A stretch of 64,000 nt of DNA from Dermanyssus gallinae (GCA_003439945.1 QVRM01001369.1:997501-1061500); one strand, 5' to 3'. Shown: positions 10,300 through 21,489, counted from the first letter of the stretch. The notes: generated by a model from the letters alone, not told the origin. Made by a program: numbers and translations.

Positions 10300-11645
10300 T
10301 TGATAGACTCCGAAGTTAAAGCAGCAGCCAGAGTTCGTTTTGGCTGCGGCCTTGCTTCCGCAGTTCCCGTCGCTGGCAACCGAGGCTCTAAGATGATGGG
10401 GATCTGTTTGTTCCAGAATACATCCTCACTGTTACGCCCGCCGGAATCTAGCACGCCTGCCAGTGGCTGGCCCCCGACGAGACCCCGAGCCCTGACGGGG
10501 TTGTTCCGAAAGTGGTAGGATTATTTGGCGGGTGATGTCCCCAAGTGATTCAGCAATTGGCCAAACTCTTCTGGAGAACGGGGGTTTTCCGGGCTTTACG
10601 AAGGCTGACCTGGCTCTCGTACTTAAACCAGAAACAGGTGCTGGGCTATGAGGCTATCGGCTATATGTATTCTGGACACTGTGGCCAAACTTACTGAGAG
10701 CATTACCCGCAAACGCTCACCGACATGATTAAAAAGAAGAATATCCCCGCCAACTTACAATCCGGACTCGGCCAAGTTTGGTCAACAGTGAGTGCAACCG
10801 CCCGTGTACTTCAGCGCGCTGGCAAAAAACAAAGAACTTAACGACGGGGCACTTTGTCAACCTATTATTGTTAGATATGCGCAAAGCCTTTTATTTTGCA
10901 GGCAGGTCATCATCAAGGCGGCAAAGTGGTGGCTTGTTGGCGTTGTTGAATAGCGATAACAAATGTTGTCAAATATTCACAAATATTGTCGACAGATGAA
11001 ACGTTGTGTACCACCAAGTAAAACACCTCAGCGCACCTGGTATGGTCCTCATGCTCAAATGGATCACCGTGCCAACGTGCCAGCGATACCAACTGGGGGA
11101 TACTCTGCAAGTGGGGTACTCTGCACTCTCGTGCACCAACGCGGTGGTCACAGGCAAGCGCTGCTAGGGGTGGGGCACTGGCGCACCTCTCCAGAGAATG
11201 CAAGGCGACCACAACCTGCTACAACTGCGGCAAAAAGGACACGACCCCTGGGGCCGCAAGATAGTTAGCTACCCCTCTTCAAGCGAAGGGCAGAAATAAC
11301 TTTAAAAAAGGCGCGGCAAGCAATCGAAGCGCTCTTCCTTCGTCTTTCAACCGCGCCCTCTTTCTACAGGTTTCAGATTAAGATGAAGACCCCGCGGAAG
11401 TCACCCTGCAAGACCTCCTAGCTTATGCTGACGATGCTGATCTGGTCCTTACCGTCCAGACCCGGACTCCAGATTTGTTACTCAGCCCCCCGGCGAATAG
11501 ATTAACTCATATTTTACTCGACCCAGACCCTGACAGGTCACGGATACTTTCACTTCTACCTGTACAGGATCGGGAAGGTTTCCAGTTCCAAGTGCATCTA
11601 CTGCGGCGACGGGCGCACCAGCCCGCACCTCGACCGCTCTTAATG
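10300..11645 (+). pseudogene. Scrambled R1-like LINE debris
   Basis: Separate plus frames match pieces of R1-type proteins. ICILDTVAKLTESITRKR (about 10655-10710) equals the RT block YRPICLLDTxGKxxE. A gag-type zinc knuckle region AHLSRECKATTTCYNCGKK is at about 11178-11240. LAYADDADLVLTVQ, with the catalytic YADD, is at about 11418-11460. TLTGHGYFHFYLYRIGK, followed by a CX2C zinc motif, at about 11530-11610 is the C-terminal block. The gag-like zinc knuckle between RT pieces shows rearrangement or two overlapping copies. Many stops; no long frame. Confidence 0.6.
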
Positions 11646-11649
11646 AAAA

Positions 11650-12370
11650 CTTAAGTAAATATTTGCTCCTCTTCCACCTTACTGATCAGTCCATTTGTTC
11701 TTGAGTTTTGCAATTGCTGTAGCTCTAACCTGTTCCAGTACCTAGCACCTTAGAAGAGTGTGGGTCAAGTCATCTTCTGTTTCTTCCTGGCAGTAAACAC
11801 AGCTCGCTGAGGGAGCTTTTCCAATTCAAAAGAGGTAAGTCTAAAAATTGCCATGTCCCATGAGGATCTGCGTGAGGCAATGACTTAATTCTGCCCCCGT
11901 TCGCTCAATCCGTTTTTTAAGTTTACAATGAGGGATCGAGGAGTGTGTCCCAGTGCTTCAGAAAGAATGGCGTCTCATTTGGCTTGCCATGCCTCCATTG
12001 CTTTTTCTCTCTCTACTTCCTTATTGCAGCTCGAGTTGTTGTCTCAGAGTTTTCGCCTCTCCTTTACCTTCAGGTCCCAGGGAAGAACTCCTGCCAGCAG
12101 AGTTGGTGCTAGCCGTGCAATACGGCTGAATAATCATGAGAGCCGTCATTGTCTGAGTGCTTCCAAGGATCCCTCTTGCCTTCTTCGTTCTCAAGGAGGC
12201 ATTGAGCCAGACTGGGGACCCAAATAGCGCTGTAGGCTCGGCCACTGCATCAGTAATCTACGCCTGCATTCTATTGGTCAGTAAATGTTTAGCAAAATTC
12301 TTGTAGATGCATTAGCCGCCTTGGTTGCCTTAGCCGAGGATATCTTCAGGTGGTTATTATTTACACACCC
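11650..12370. other. No gene recognised
   Basis: Short frames only; no motif or repeat seen. It separates R1-like debris from the 3' end of the CR1-like LINE. Confidence 0.5.
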
Positions 12371-12432
12371 TTTAGCAGGGGGGCTTTATTGAGGATTATC
12401 AAAAATTCATAACAAACGCGCCATCTGGCGAT

Positions 12433-15231
12433 TTATATGTTTGGCTGTACATGATTGCACTTGCGGGCTGTGCGCCACGCGAACATTCTATTAACGATTT
12501 CTTTCCTGGCTACAGCTTTAGCTTGAATGTTCATACCAGATCGAGTTATCGTCGTCATGACTTCAAAGAACCTATTAAACCTATCAGGCTGCTTACATAT
12601 GCTGGTAAACGTATATCTGTCAATCTTATCTAATATAACGGCAATGTCCATGCACTCAACATTATTTCTGCTAATGTTGCAGCGGTAGGCAACACGCCTT
12701 ATGAACTTTTTATGAAGTTTAGCCAGAATCTTTTGATCACACACAAGTCCTAGATGCCATACAGGTGAGGCGTAAATTAGGACTGGGAGAACATATTGCT
12801 TGTACAGTCTAACATACAGGGAAGCGTCTTTAATCACAAACGAGCGCAATATCCAGTTTAGTCTTCTTGTAGCAGCCGTTACCACTTCAAGTATATGTGG
12901 TGTATAGTTCAGGGTATCAGATGTCAGTATTCCCAAGTCTTTGATCGCCTTTTTAACAGTTAATTCCTCAGAGCCTAGCGTGTATTTGTGTGCAGGATTA
13001 TTGTGACCAAAGTGTAGCACAGCACATTTATTAACAGATAGTTTAAGATCGAGGCATTTACACCACTCCATAAATTTGTCTAGCGTTTCCTGAAAAATTA
13101 CTATGTTGCTTCTATTATCTACGGGTATATACATTTTGACATCATCAGCATAAATTTTTACATGAACGATTTGAGGTATTACATGTTTCAATGAGTCAGT
13201 ATACAGTATATACATTAAAGGGAGAATGGTACCCTGCGGGCAGCCCGAGGTAACTTGAGCCGTAGATGACAGGCAGTCGTTGACTCTGACCCTAAAGAGT
13301 CTATCACTTAAGAAAGCCTTAATCCAATTAGCTATACGATCACCCACTCCATACTGTGGAAGAATATTAAGTAGCTTAGAGTGCGTGGTACTCTCAAAAG
13401 CAGATTTAAAATCAAAATACACGCAGTCAAACGGTCTTCCGTCATTTATAAAGAGGGCCCAATCATTTTGAGTCTCAAGTAACTGAAGAAGAGCAGAATG
13501 AGCGGGACGATATGCAAATTGTTCCCTCGAAATTAGACCTTGCGCATTTGCATTCCTGTAGATCTCCTCTGCTATGACCTTCTCAAAGAGCTTGCAAGGC
13601 ACGGAGGTCAGCGAGACGGGCCTTTTATTATTAGGGTCGCTTTTATCGCCACGCTTATGCACAGGACATACGATGGCATATCTAAAGAGATTAGGTACGT
13701 TTTCCTCTTCGAGAGACCGGCGGAAAATAATTGAGAGTGGCACGCATACATCATAGCCACACTTCTTATAAACAATGGCCGGGATACCGTCAGGGGTGGC
13801 GCTACGCTTGTTGGCTAATCCGCGCAGATGCCGTTCGAGGTTCTCTGGTGAAGAGTCAACGTTATTCACCACCTGCACGCTGGAGGGCTCATTTAAGAGG
13901 AAAGCGGCGTTAGTGTTGCGCGATTGCAGCTCGGCGTGCGATGGGTAGGTTGCGGCAAATACATTTCTGAGAATTTCAGCTTTCTCACGGTCTTCAGTTG
14001 CAGTAGATCCGTCTGGTCGCTTAATTGAGGTCAGCGTGTCTTTTATTTTCATACGTTTTTGAACATACCTATGGACAGCGCTGGGAGCGGCAGACTGAGC
14101 AACACTGCTCTCCTCAATGATACGTTTTCTATGGAGCATCCTCTGCAGCTTCTTCTGCAATGCAGGCCCTCTCTCCGGCGTTGCGTTGCTCAATTGTCGG
14201 GTAATCCGTTGGATATCAAAGCTTAGTCTACTCTCGGCATCCGAAGTCCTCCGAGGTACAAATATTTCAAGCAAGAAATGCATGTAGCTTACACACTTAT
14301 TATACATGCTATCTACGTCAGGACAGGCAACGAAGAAATTATTCCAGTCAGTCGCAATCAGATTTGTGATCATTCCTTCGTAGTCACCTTTGCCGTAGTC
14401 CCACCAGTCAGTGCGTGTCTCAGGCATGGGCGGACCGCGCGATATGGTGAACTTGATCATTTTATGATCAGTGGTGATTGGCGCGGTCGATACAGCTATG
14501 TTGTCAACTGAGTCGTCAGCAGCTAGAACAACGTCCAGTATATTCAGTCCGCGGGTCGGGGTGCATACCAGCTGCTGAAGACCAGCTTCGCAGCAGAACT
14601 GAAGAAACATCTCCTCAACTGAAAGCTCTCCGCCATCTGTCAATTCATCAGAGCGTCGTGATGACGAACAACGCCAATCTGACCAATTTATTCCCGGTTG
14701 ATTGAGGTCTCCAGAGATAACAACACTCACATCATCAGTCACGAGTGCGTTGAGATCAGCAACCAAATTCTTCATTTTTTCCTCCTGATCGGCGCGCGAT
14801 CCTGTCGGACTGAAATACGAGCAGACGAGTCGAATCTTGCAATCAGGCAGAAGCACGTCAGCTGCGATAGTTTCGGAAGATGAGCTACCTCGGGAGACTT
14901 CGGCACAGGGAACCTTGGAATTCACTAGCAGTAAGACGCCTCCACCACTTTGGCCGACACGATCATTACGAAACACCTCATATCTTCCACCCGCGCTCAG
15001 TTCAGCGGACGTTACCTTGTCGGTCAGCCACGTCTCCGTTACGTACGCGATGTCAATTTCTTCTATTTCCATAAACGCGTGCAGGCAGTCAATCGCTCCT
15101 GGTTTAGCCAGCGATCGCGCGTTTAAGGATATACATTTAAAATCAGAGTATGAGTTACTGTTAAGAGTCAAATTATTATAAGAAAGCTTGTCCGTGTCTA
15201 AAATTGATGTCCGTTGGCATGTTCTGTTCAG
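12433..15231 (-). CDS. CR1-like ORF2: AP endonuclease and reverse transcriptase
   Basis: The frame is open from right after the ORF1 stop (15231) to the stop at 12433-12435. Counting from the TTG at 15171 (912 aa): the AP-like endonuclease has NARS at 17-20, ETW at 46-48, GDLN at 154-157 and the TDH motif at 234-236. RT motifs are YFDFKSAF at 585-592, GCPQGT at 643-648 and the catalytic YADD at 674-677, followed by a thumb. The protein nicks the target and copies the element RNA there. No ATG precedes residue 34, which lies beyond the NARS motif, so normal initiation would remove part of the endonuclease. The usual glycine of the QGxxLGPL motif is missing (GTILPLMY), a possible one-codon deletion. 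No internal stop. Confidence 0.85.
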   Translation of the reverse strand: MNRTCQRTSILDTDKLSYNNLTLNSNSYSDFKCISLNARSLAKPGAIDCLHAFMEIEEIDIAYVTETWLTDKVTSAELSAGGRYEVFRNDRVGQSGGGVLLLVNSKVPCAEVSRGSSSSETIAADVLLPDCKIRLVCSYFSPTGSRADQEEKMKNLVADLNALVTDDVSVVISGDLNQPGINWSDWRCSSSRRSDELTDGGELSVEEMFLQFCCEAGLQQLVCTPTRGLNILDVVLAADDSVDNIAVSTAPITTDHKMIKFTISRGPPMPETRTDWWDYGKGDYEGMITNLIATDWNNFFVACPDVDSMYNKCVSYMHFLLEIFVPRRTSDAESRLSFDIQRITRQLSNATPERGPALQKKLQRMLHRKRIIEESSVAQSAAPSAVHRYVQKRMKIKDTLTSIKRPDGSTATEDREKAEILRNVFAATYPSHAELQSRNTNAAFLLNEPSSVQVVNNVDSSPENLERHLRGLANKRSATPDGIPAIVYKKCGYDVCVPLSIIFRRSLEEENVPNLFRYAIVCPVHKRGDKSDPNNKRPVSLTSVPCKLFEKVIAEEIYRNANAQGLISREQFAYRPAHSALLQLLETQNDWALFINDGRPFDCVYFDFKSAFESTTHSKLLNILPQYGVGDRIANWIKAFLSDRLFRVRVNDCLSSTAQVTSGCPQGTILPLMYILYTDSLKHVIPQIVHVKIYADDVKMYIPVDNRSNIVIFQETLDKFMEWCKCLDLKLSVNKCAVLHFGHNNPAHKYTLGSEELTVKKAIKDLGILTSDTLNYTPHILEVVTAATRRLNWILRSFVIKDASLYVRLYKQYVLPVLIYASPVWHLGLVCDQKILAKLHKKFIRRVAYRCNISRNNVECMDIAVILDKIDRYTFTSICKQPDRFNRFFEVMTTITRSGMNIQAKAVARKEIVNRMFAWRTARKCNHVQPNI

Positions 15232-15770
15232 TCATTGGGATGGATGTCGCTCAATAACATCAGCCTCTCGAAGGCGCCCGTTGAAGATCTTGACTATGGC
15301 ACCTTCATTCCAGATATCTTCGTTAAACATCTTATCCACATCAGTGTCAGGGATTTCAACATAGAAAGAGCTATAATGGGCAAAACGAGTTTTCAGCTTC
15401 TTAATCACGATGGGGTACACCCCAGACTTCATCAGGTGGTCATGTAGTACTGTTGCATTCAGGCCTGGCTCTTGTCCGGATACAAAGATACGTTCCGTGT
15501 GCAGACGCACCGAGGCACTAGGTAAGGCATGAGGACGTTGTTCCTTGCAGTTTTGAACAACGAGTACTCGTCTTGGATTTCGATTTTCTTTGCCACCAGC
15601 TGCAGTCTTTCTTGCTTGATTTGACGCTTGCTGATGAATACTCTGTTGACGCCCTCTTGATTGGGATCTGCTGAGAGATCGGCTTGGTGAGCGATTCACA
15701 GATGTGATCATTCTCCCCCTACCTCTGGGTGGGCTTTCAAAGCGAGTACCCCTAGCTTTGATGCTCTTAA
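15232..15770 (-). pseudogene. CR1-like ORF1, C-terminal part (in the ORF2 frame)
   Basis: The frame opens at about 15770 (IKSIKARGTRF) and ends with TGA at 15232-15234. It encodes an Arg/Ser-rich stretch (SPSRSLSRSQSRGRQ), then a conserved-looking domain (RIFVSGQEPGLNATVLHDHL, followed by YSSFYVEIPDTDVDKMF). An ATG exists at 15709-15711, but the open frame extends upstream and joins naturally to the PHD-finger ORF across a frameshift. ORF1 proteins of this group bind element RNA. The same frame continues past the TGA into ORF2. Confidence 0.6.
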
Positions 15771-16225
15771 TTCAACGATGCATCTCTGTTACTAAGGAAC
15801 TTGGTTAACTTTTTCTCTAACATTTGGTTCCGCTCAAGCAATGTGTCATTTCTTGACACTAATGTGCGGACTGTCCAGTTCAGTCTTTGAACCTGACCGA
15901 CTAGAGATTTGACAATCGTCACCAGATCGGTTTCATTAGTTGGCATCTCTTCATCATCACAGTCACTGAGAGGAGGGGGTTCACAGTTGTGGCACTTGAA
16001 ATTCTTCATTATTTCATCCTTCTTAGCTTCGAGATAGGTGAAATTGGTGCACTTAGCAAGGTGGACCCAAAGAGAACACCCAGTACATTGGATGGACGAT
16101 ACAGTTTTGCTTACAGTGCGAGCACAGTTCGGGCATTTCGATGAAGTACGAGCCTTTTTAGAATTGGCACTTGTATTATCTTCCGGCATCGTTCGCTTTA
16201 GAGCTGAAGTATCTCGCGTCGACAT
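15767..16225 (-). CDS. CR1-like ORF1, N-terminal part with PHD finger
   Basis: 152 aa from an ATG at 16223-16225. It has a Lys/Arg-rich N-terminus, then a PHD-type C4HC3 zinc finger with Cys31, Cys34, Cys47, Cys50, His55, Cys59, Cys78 and Cys81. An acidic segment follows, then a likely coiled coil (about 104-148). It ends in SNRDASLN and a stop at the point where the downstream frame opens, so a one-base shift probably split a roughly 330-aa ORF1. PHD-finger ORF1 proteins are known from CR1-group LINEs. Confidence 0.7.
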   Translation of the reverse strand: MSTRDTSALKRTMPEDNTSANSKKARTSSKCPNCARTVSKTVSSIQCTGCSLWVHLAKCTNFTYLEAKKDEIMKNFKCHNCEPPPLSDCDDEEMPTNETDLVTIVKSLVGQVQRLNWTVRTLVSRNDTLLERNQMLEKKLTKFLSNRDASLN

Positions 16226-16769
16226 ATGTTCACTACGAACACCTGTTTGGTTGTTGTGATATCTGTTCGATAGATAACAACACTGCTGTCAAACTCAGCT
16301 GATATCTCGAGTTCCGTACCTACCACACGAGAGCCACTGCCCGCGTTTTAATTCACCTCAGACACAGCAGAAACAAGAGTAGAGGTGTGTAGGATCGAAC
16401 TTCAGCTATCCTTGGTGCTGATGTAACACTGGCGAAAAGGTTAGATAACTAAATGTACAAATTCACGTCGAATGGCTGCGGTTTCAATGGTACGTAGGAG
16501 TGCACTGTGTTGTGGGGTAACTTTCACACATGAGTGATAAAGAGTTCGAAGAGTCAGACTGCCTCAAGACGCAAAATTTTCACACTTCAAGCACGAGACA
16601 CAACCTCACCAATCACCATAAACGACGGAACTGTTTAGGTTAAGGCTCGTAAGCCTTCTGTCCGGATCCCCAAACACCGGACCTCCATGAGCTGCTTTAT
16701 TTCCTGCCCTGCCGGGTTTAGACTGATGGGACCCCTCTACTTTCTTTCCGTTAACAGTATGGAAAGAAA

Positions 16770-17331
16770 TCGCACAATTTCTCCAGTGCGATTGCTGAGC
16801 CGGCTTCGTCCATCCATATCGTAGACCCTAGTGTTTTGTCAGCGTTGAGTTCCAATTCTCCTGCAGTTTTTGTCTGAACTGTAATGGCCACATCATCCGC
16901 GCACGCAACCAGCTCTACCCTTGTGGAAAGCTATTCTGGCAAAGGGCGTCATCGTACGTTAGGTTCCAGAGCAGGGGACCCAGAATCGCGCCCTGTGGAA
17001 CTCCAACTGTCATTGATATTTCCACTTCTCCGTTGAAAACGCTTTGATTCTCCACGTATGCTGATATAACTTGAGTGAGATAATGTGGGACCTTTATCCT
17101 GACTAGCGTATCCAGTATCGTTCTCTACAAGAGGCTGTTAAAGGCGTTCCTGAGGTCTATTAAGACTGCCCGAAACAGTTCTCTGGTGAATATAGTTATA
17201 CTATGTGAAAGGTCAGCCTTGGTCGTAAGTCGGTGGACAGCCGTGAGCACTGACCGGTTTTTCCTAAATCCATATTTAGGATCCAAAGTGAGTCTCTTTT
17301 TCTCCACAAAAGGTCCTAAACTTTTCTCCAA
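16770..17331 (-). pseudogene. R1-like LINE, RT fragment
   Basis: The minus frame 17331-17125 reads YGFRKNRSVLTAVHRLTTKA and RAVLIDLRNAFNSL. After a frameshift come RIKVPHYLTQVISAYV, GVPQGAILGPLLWNLTYDD and, in a further frame, ACADDVAITVQ (down to about 16870). These are consecutive R1-type RT blocks ending at the A/YADD motif. It is probably the continuation of the endonuclease and linker at 18300-19420. Confidence 0.7.
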
Positions 17332-17369
17332 ATATTGCCTCGTATTTTTTTGCCAGGGTATTCAGTACC

Positions 17370-18108
17370 GGCCGCCGTCGTGCTAGGCAAGCATTCTTAG
17401 AAGTTGCAGGGCACCGGTTGACTATCAAACGGGAGGCAAAGTACCTAGGCGTAACGCTGGACACAAGCCTCACCGGCCTGCCGCACATCCAGAAGGTCTC
17501 CACCAACCTTGCATGCATCCTTCCTCGCGAAGGTTACGAAGGTCTCCACTAACCTTGCACGCATCCTTCCTCGCGAAGGTCACGAAGGTCTCCACTAACC
17601 TTGCACGCATCCTTCCTCGCGGGGGTGGCACGACGCACGCCAAACGGCTGCTCCTAGCAGCCGTGGCAGAGACCATTGCTCTGTATGCCGCGCCCATATG
17701 GGCTGGTATGGGGCTGCGGACCGCAAAGGCACGGCGCCATACCAGTCCATATGGCATGGACAATTTCAGTCGTATCTTTTCCGCATAGGCAAGGCGAATA
17801 CAGATATTTGCGTACTCTGCACCACAAGCGCCCCCAATGACGCGGCGCACACCGTAAGGGACTGCAAGGCCCTTGCGGCCTACTGCTCAGGCTCCCCCTA
17901 TGTCCACAAAGGTAGCCCGACAACGACCATCGTGGCCGACATGCTTAAGTCGGCAACAGACCGGCACGCCGGGATCCTATACCTAAACGGGCTTATGCGT
18001 GAAAAATTTCGCCAGGAGGATCGCCGCAGATCGCGATTCAACACTAGGCCTCTAGTGTTCACTCCCGGGCAGGACCCACTCCCTGCTCGGGACATACTCG
18101 TAGACTAA
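17370..18108 (+). pseudogene. R1-like LINE, C-terminal fragment in opposite orientation
   Basis: Plus strand: HRLTIKREAKYLGVTLDTSL and GLPHIQKVSTNLACI (about 17410-17520), a triplicated 46-bp block, then LLLAAVAETIALYAAPIW. In another frame comes the C-terminal GQFQSYLFRIGKANTDICVL with a CX2C...H...C zinc motif, ending with a stop at 18108 (frame from about 17698). It lies between minus-strand parts of what looks like one R1-like element, so it is an inversion or a separate insertion. Confidence 0.7.
17493..17629. repeat. 46-bp tandem repeat, three copies
   Basis: Units begin AAGGTCTCCAC at 17493, 17539 and 17585. Forty-six is not a multiple of three, so the expansion breaks the C-terminal LINE frame. 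Confidence 0.9.
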
Positions 18109-18299
18109 GAAGAGGGTCGCAGCATGGGACTCCCCTCTCCTGGTCTCGAGGTAATGGTTCACAATTCTGAACCAGGAAAGGGTGGGAGAGGTGGTCTTTA
18201 GTAGGTAGCACGCGCGGATTGGATCGAGTATTATACTCTCCCCCGGCGTTTAGTCCCACATTCTCCATTAATATCGGATGGCGCGCGTAAAGCATTTTC

Positions 18300-19420
18300 C
18301 ACTTCTACAAAAAAAGGGTTTTCAGTGGGCAAACGCGCCGGAAGAATTTGTTCAGAGCCTGGTTACATTTCTCCTTGGTGAGCACAGCACTAAGCTTGCG
18401 TGCGTTACACCCTTTTATTATTTTGTAAGGCGTGGCCCAAGAATTATCTTTGATTTCCTTAAAAAGGTTGAGCCAATTATGTCTTGCTCTCAATAATTTA
18501 TCGCTTTAATGTGGCTCTACACTATCGATAACTGACCAAAGCTCGAGTTTCATTCTCTGGGGTTGTGTGCATTTTTTGTTTACGTTTTTTTCTGACCAAT
18601 GTTGTTGTTCCATCAGTATTTTGGCTGCAAGTTTGCCCGCTTTGGGTGTATGGGCTTTGTAGCTCGAGCGCATGCCGTAATCAGAAATTATTGGGGCTCC
18701 TCTGGGGTTGGGATAGTCCCACGCCGGTGACTGCATTGCTGATTTCTGTTTTAAAGAATTCCTCATCGGAGATCTCTCTCTATGCGGCAGTGGTCACTGA
18801 GGTTTTCCTTTTCAGTGAGTATCTAACCCTTTATTTTGTCAGGTAGTGTGTCATCGCAAAGCGTTAGAACAAGATATGAGAATTGGCCTGCCCTGTGAAA
18901 GAAGCCATCCCTGCATTTGTTCTGTACGTATATGTCATGACTAGCTCTCCAATCAATTAAGGTTCTTCCTCTTGTATCCGTTTTCTTTGATCCCTATTTT
19001 CTACTTGCTGCGTTAAAGTTACTTGTGAGTAGAATTCCCAATCCCTTACTGGTGTCGCGTACTGAGTCTCGGAGTTCAGTAAACAAAACCTCTCAAATTC
19101 CTCCTGTGAGCATTTCGGGCTGATGTAGCATGAGTATAGTCTCCACTTGTTGGCTAGGTATACCCTAGGTATACACACGTATATTGTTCCATTTCCGTGC
19201 TTGGTAATTGGTAGGGTACCGATGTTAATGATAGTAGCGCTAAGCGTAAGATCCGTAAATCATCCGGCTCGTATACTTGCTCTACCTTGATTTGGTTTAC
19301 TGATAAAAACGAGGTTTGCGTCGCGTCTAGCTACTATTTCTTCTAGCATGTCGTTGCGCTAGCCTGCTTCTATCACAGTTTACTGGGATTACATTGATCT
19401 CCACTTTCATTAATTTGTGA
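18300..19420 (-). pseudogene. R1-like LINE, endonuclease and linker fragment
   Basis: Minus frames give RLYSCYISPKCSQEEFERF (about 19150-19090), an endonuclease GDFN-like block degraded to SNFNAASRK (about 19020), then RTLIDWRASHDIYVQNK. Later comes NSWATPYKIIKGCNARKL (18493-18305), which matches the DPWGLPYKIV block before the RT of R1/LOA-type LINEs. Several frameshifts are present; the catalytic aspartate of GDFN is lost. Confidence 0.6.
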
Positions 19421-19425
19421 CACTT

Positions 19426-20610
19426 TCATCCGTGTCTTGAAACTGAGCGACTTTTTGAGTGCCCTATTCCGTCCATACTTCTAAGTTTATCCTGCTCCGG
19501 TGGACCTCCTTCCTTGGTGCCTCTTTTTGCTTCACAGTCAGTTGCTCTCCTTTCTACCTGTCGAGAGTTTTTCCGGCACGCGGATAAGGTTTTCGGCACG
19601 AATGTTTCTGACGGGGCCACTTCGCACACAATTTTCAGGCTTCGAGACTAGCGGTCGGCTCGTGTCAAGCATCTCGCTACTGGAGGTTCCTTATTTTGCT
19701 CGGATTCTCACTAACATCATTTCAGTCTGCGCGTTCCATAAGCCAGTAGTACCTACATCTGGATGGGGCCTTCCCTCTCCCTCAATTGTGATGTCTGCCG
19801 AGCAGTCTACCTGCACAGCAGCAGGCCTCTGTGGCTTGTTGAATCGATGCCCCAATCAACTTCTGGGATATAAGGAGGCCACTGGTTCGGAGCACGTCTT
19901 TTTGTGGCCCCTCTCAAGGGTCTTGCAGAGTATCTGCGGAAACCTTTGTGGGGAGACACTCGGGGCTTGTTACTCCGATCACCCGTTTGTTAGAACCGCT
20001 ACCTTCCGGCCGGAAAGGTGGACGCCGATTCAGCAAGCGGGAACTGGGTGGCGAGCTTTTTGTGGACAGTCCGGTCGTTTTCTGACTCTCTTGTAATGAG
20101 CATTGCCCGCAGGTTTCGCGGCGCTGCGGTGCTGTCCTTCGAAAAGCGAGCGGCTTTGAATGTGGCCTCCGGCTAGTCTTGTCGAATAAGTTTAGTAGCG
20201 TCCTTAGGCGATGGTAAGGCTGCCAGTTTTTCCTCAATGATCCCGTTTTTCCTCAATCCGTTTGTAGATCTAGCTGGTTTTTATCTAGCTTTTTTTGGCA
20301 CATGTTGCATATATGTGGTTCATATATGTGTCATATCATAAGCGAGCCGATTCCTCTTTTTTAGGTCCTTGCCGCTTGCCTTTGTCTTCCATATATAAGC
20401 CAGTATCGTGAATCCTTGCACCTCTCCATTCTGTTCGGCGTTGGCTTCCTTTAGTTGCATGGAAGAACGCTCTTCGGGGTCGCGTTTTCTTTGCCGCTTT
20501 GGCCTTTCGGCTGGCTGCAGTTTCACCGGTCGGACATCTGAAGGGTCGTTTGGCGAAATCGCCATTGCTGCTGATCTCTTTCGTTGAATCCGCGGTGTTG
20601 CGGCAGACAT
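19426..20610 (-). pseudogene. Possible ORF1 remnant of the R1-like LINE
   Basis: Upstream of the endonuclease on the minus strand, frames starting at 20610 (MSAATPRIQRKRSAAMAISP), 20237 and 19629 are basic and Ser/Pro-rich, as in gag-like ORF1 N-termini. I could not find zinc knuckles. The assignment rests on position and composition. Confidence 0.35.
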
Positions 20611-20619
20611 GCTCTCCTC

Positions 20620-21277
20620 GTTCTCCGAGTCGTTGTCTGTGTCCGTCTGTGTCTTTCTTCTTTTACGGTTCTGATCCGCTCTTCTTCGGTCTACTAAGAG
20701 GAAAGGCGGACCGGGGGCTGAGGGACACAGCCCTCATATATATGCGTGAACTTCCTTGAGTTGAAAAACCGTTAGAGTTCGAATTTGAATGCGCAGCGGA
20801 CTGCTCGGAGCGTCCCGATCGTTACGCGAGTGGTTCCGTTCCCGCTTGACTCTGCTAAAGGGGTCCCATTTGAGCTTCACAGCGGCCTGGCTCCACTCCC
20901 CTAGGTCGCACATCCACGCACTGAACACCCAAATGACCACTGAAGTTCATGGACCACTATAGTATCTCATTCACCAATTAACCACATTTTTAGATCTCTC
21001 GAACCTTCGTAGACACACTTCCGCACTCCGTGGCGACAAATCTTGGCTCCCTACGTGCGAAGGGACTTGAGTAGCTGGGAGGTCAGTTAATAATTAATGG
21101 ATTAATATGCTCTGCCGTCATAGCCGTCAATAACGTACTATTATTGTTTTTTTGTTTAAATGTGTTTATTCCATAATAATCGAGTTGACAACAGATAACT
21201 ATTGTTAGTTCACCAGGGAGAATCCAAACTTTGTTTGAACTCGTTTACCAGAACCTACAAAATTGAGAGAGGTGATA

Positions 21278-21314
<37 letters not shown>

Positions 21315-21480
21315 CAAAGTCAGATTTATTGTCACACATGTTGTGTACAAATAGCACAGTTAAAATATATGTATATGTATACATACACACATTTGGACAT
21401 ATAAAATAGATATGCAAAATATATGTAAAAGCTATGAAGTTATGACGCGAACTTGGCTTTCTAGACTGGCTAGAGACGGC
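20620..21480. other. No gene; (TA)16 at 21281-21312
   Basis: No coding motif recognised. A pure TA microsatellite lies at 21281-21312. Confidence 0.6.
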
Positions 21481-21489
21481 ACTAGGGTA

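Larger units (their letters stand above)
12375..16630 (-). mobile_element. CR1-like LINE, nearly complete
   Basis: Minus-strand element with a 5' UTR (from about 16630, outer end not defined), ORF1 in two frames, an open ORF2, and a short 3' UTR with AATAAA near 12385. ORF1 starts with a PHD finger and ORF2 has an AP endonuclease and RT, as in CR1-group LINEs. No target duplication was found because the ends are not sharply defined. It is the longest coding element in the window. Confidence 0.8.
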
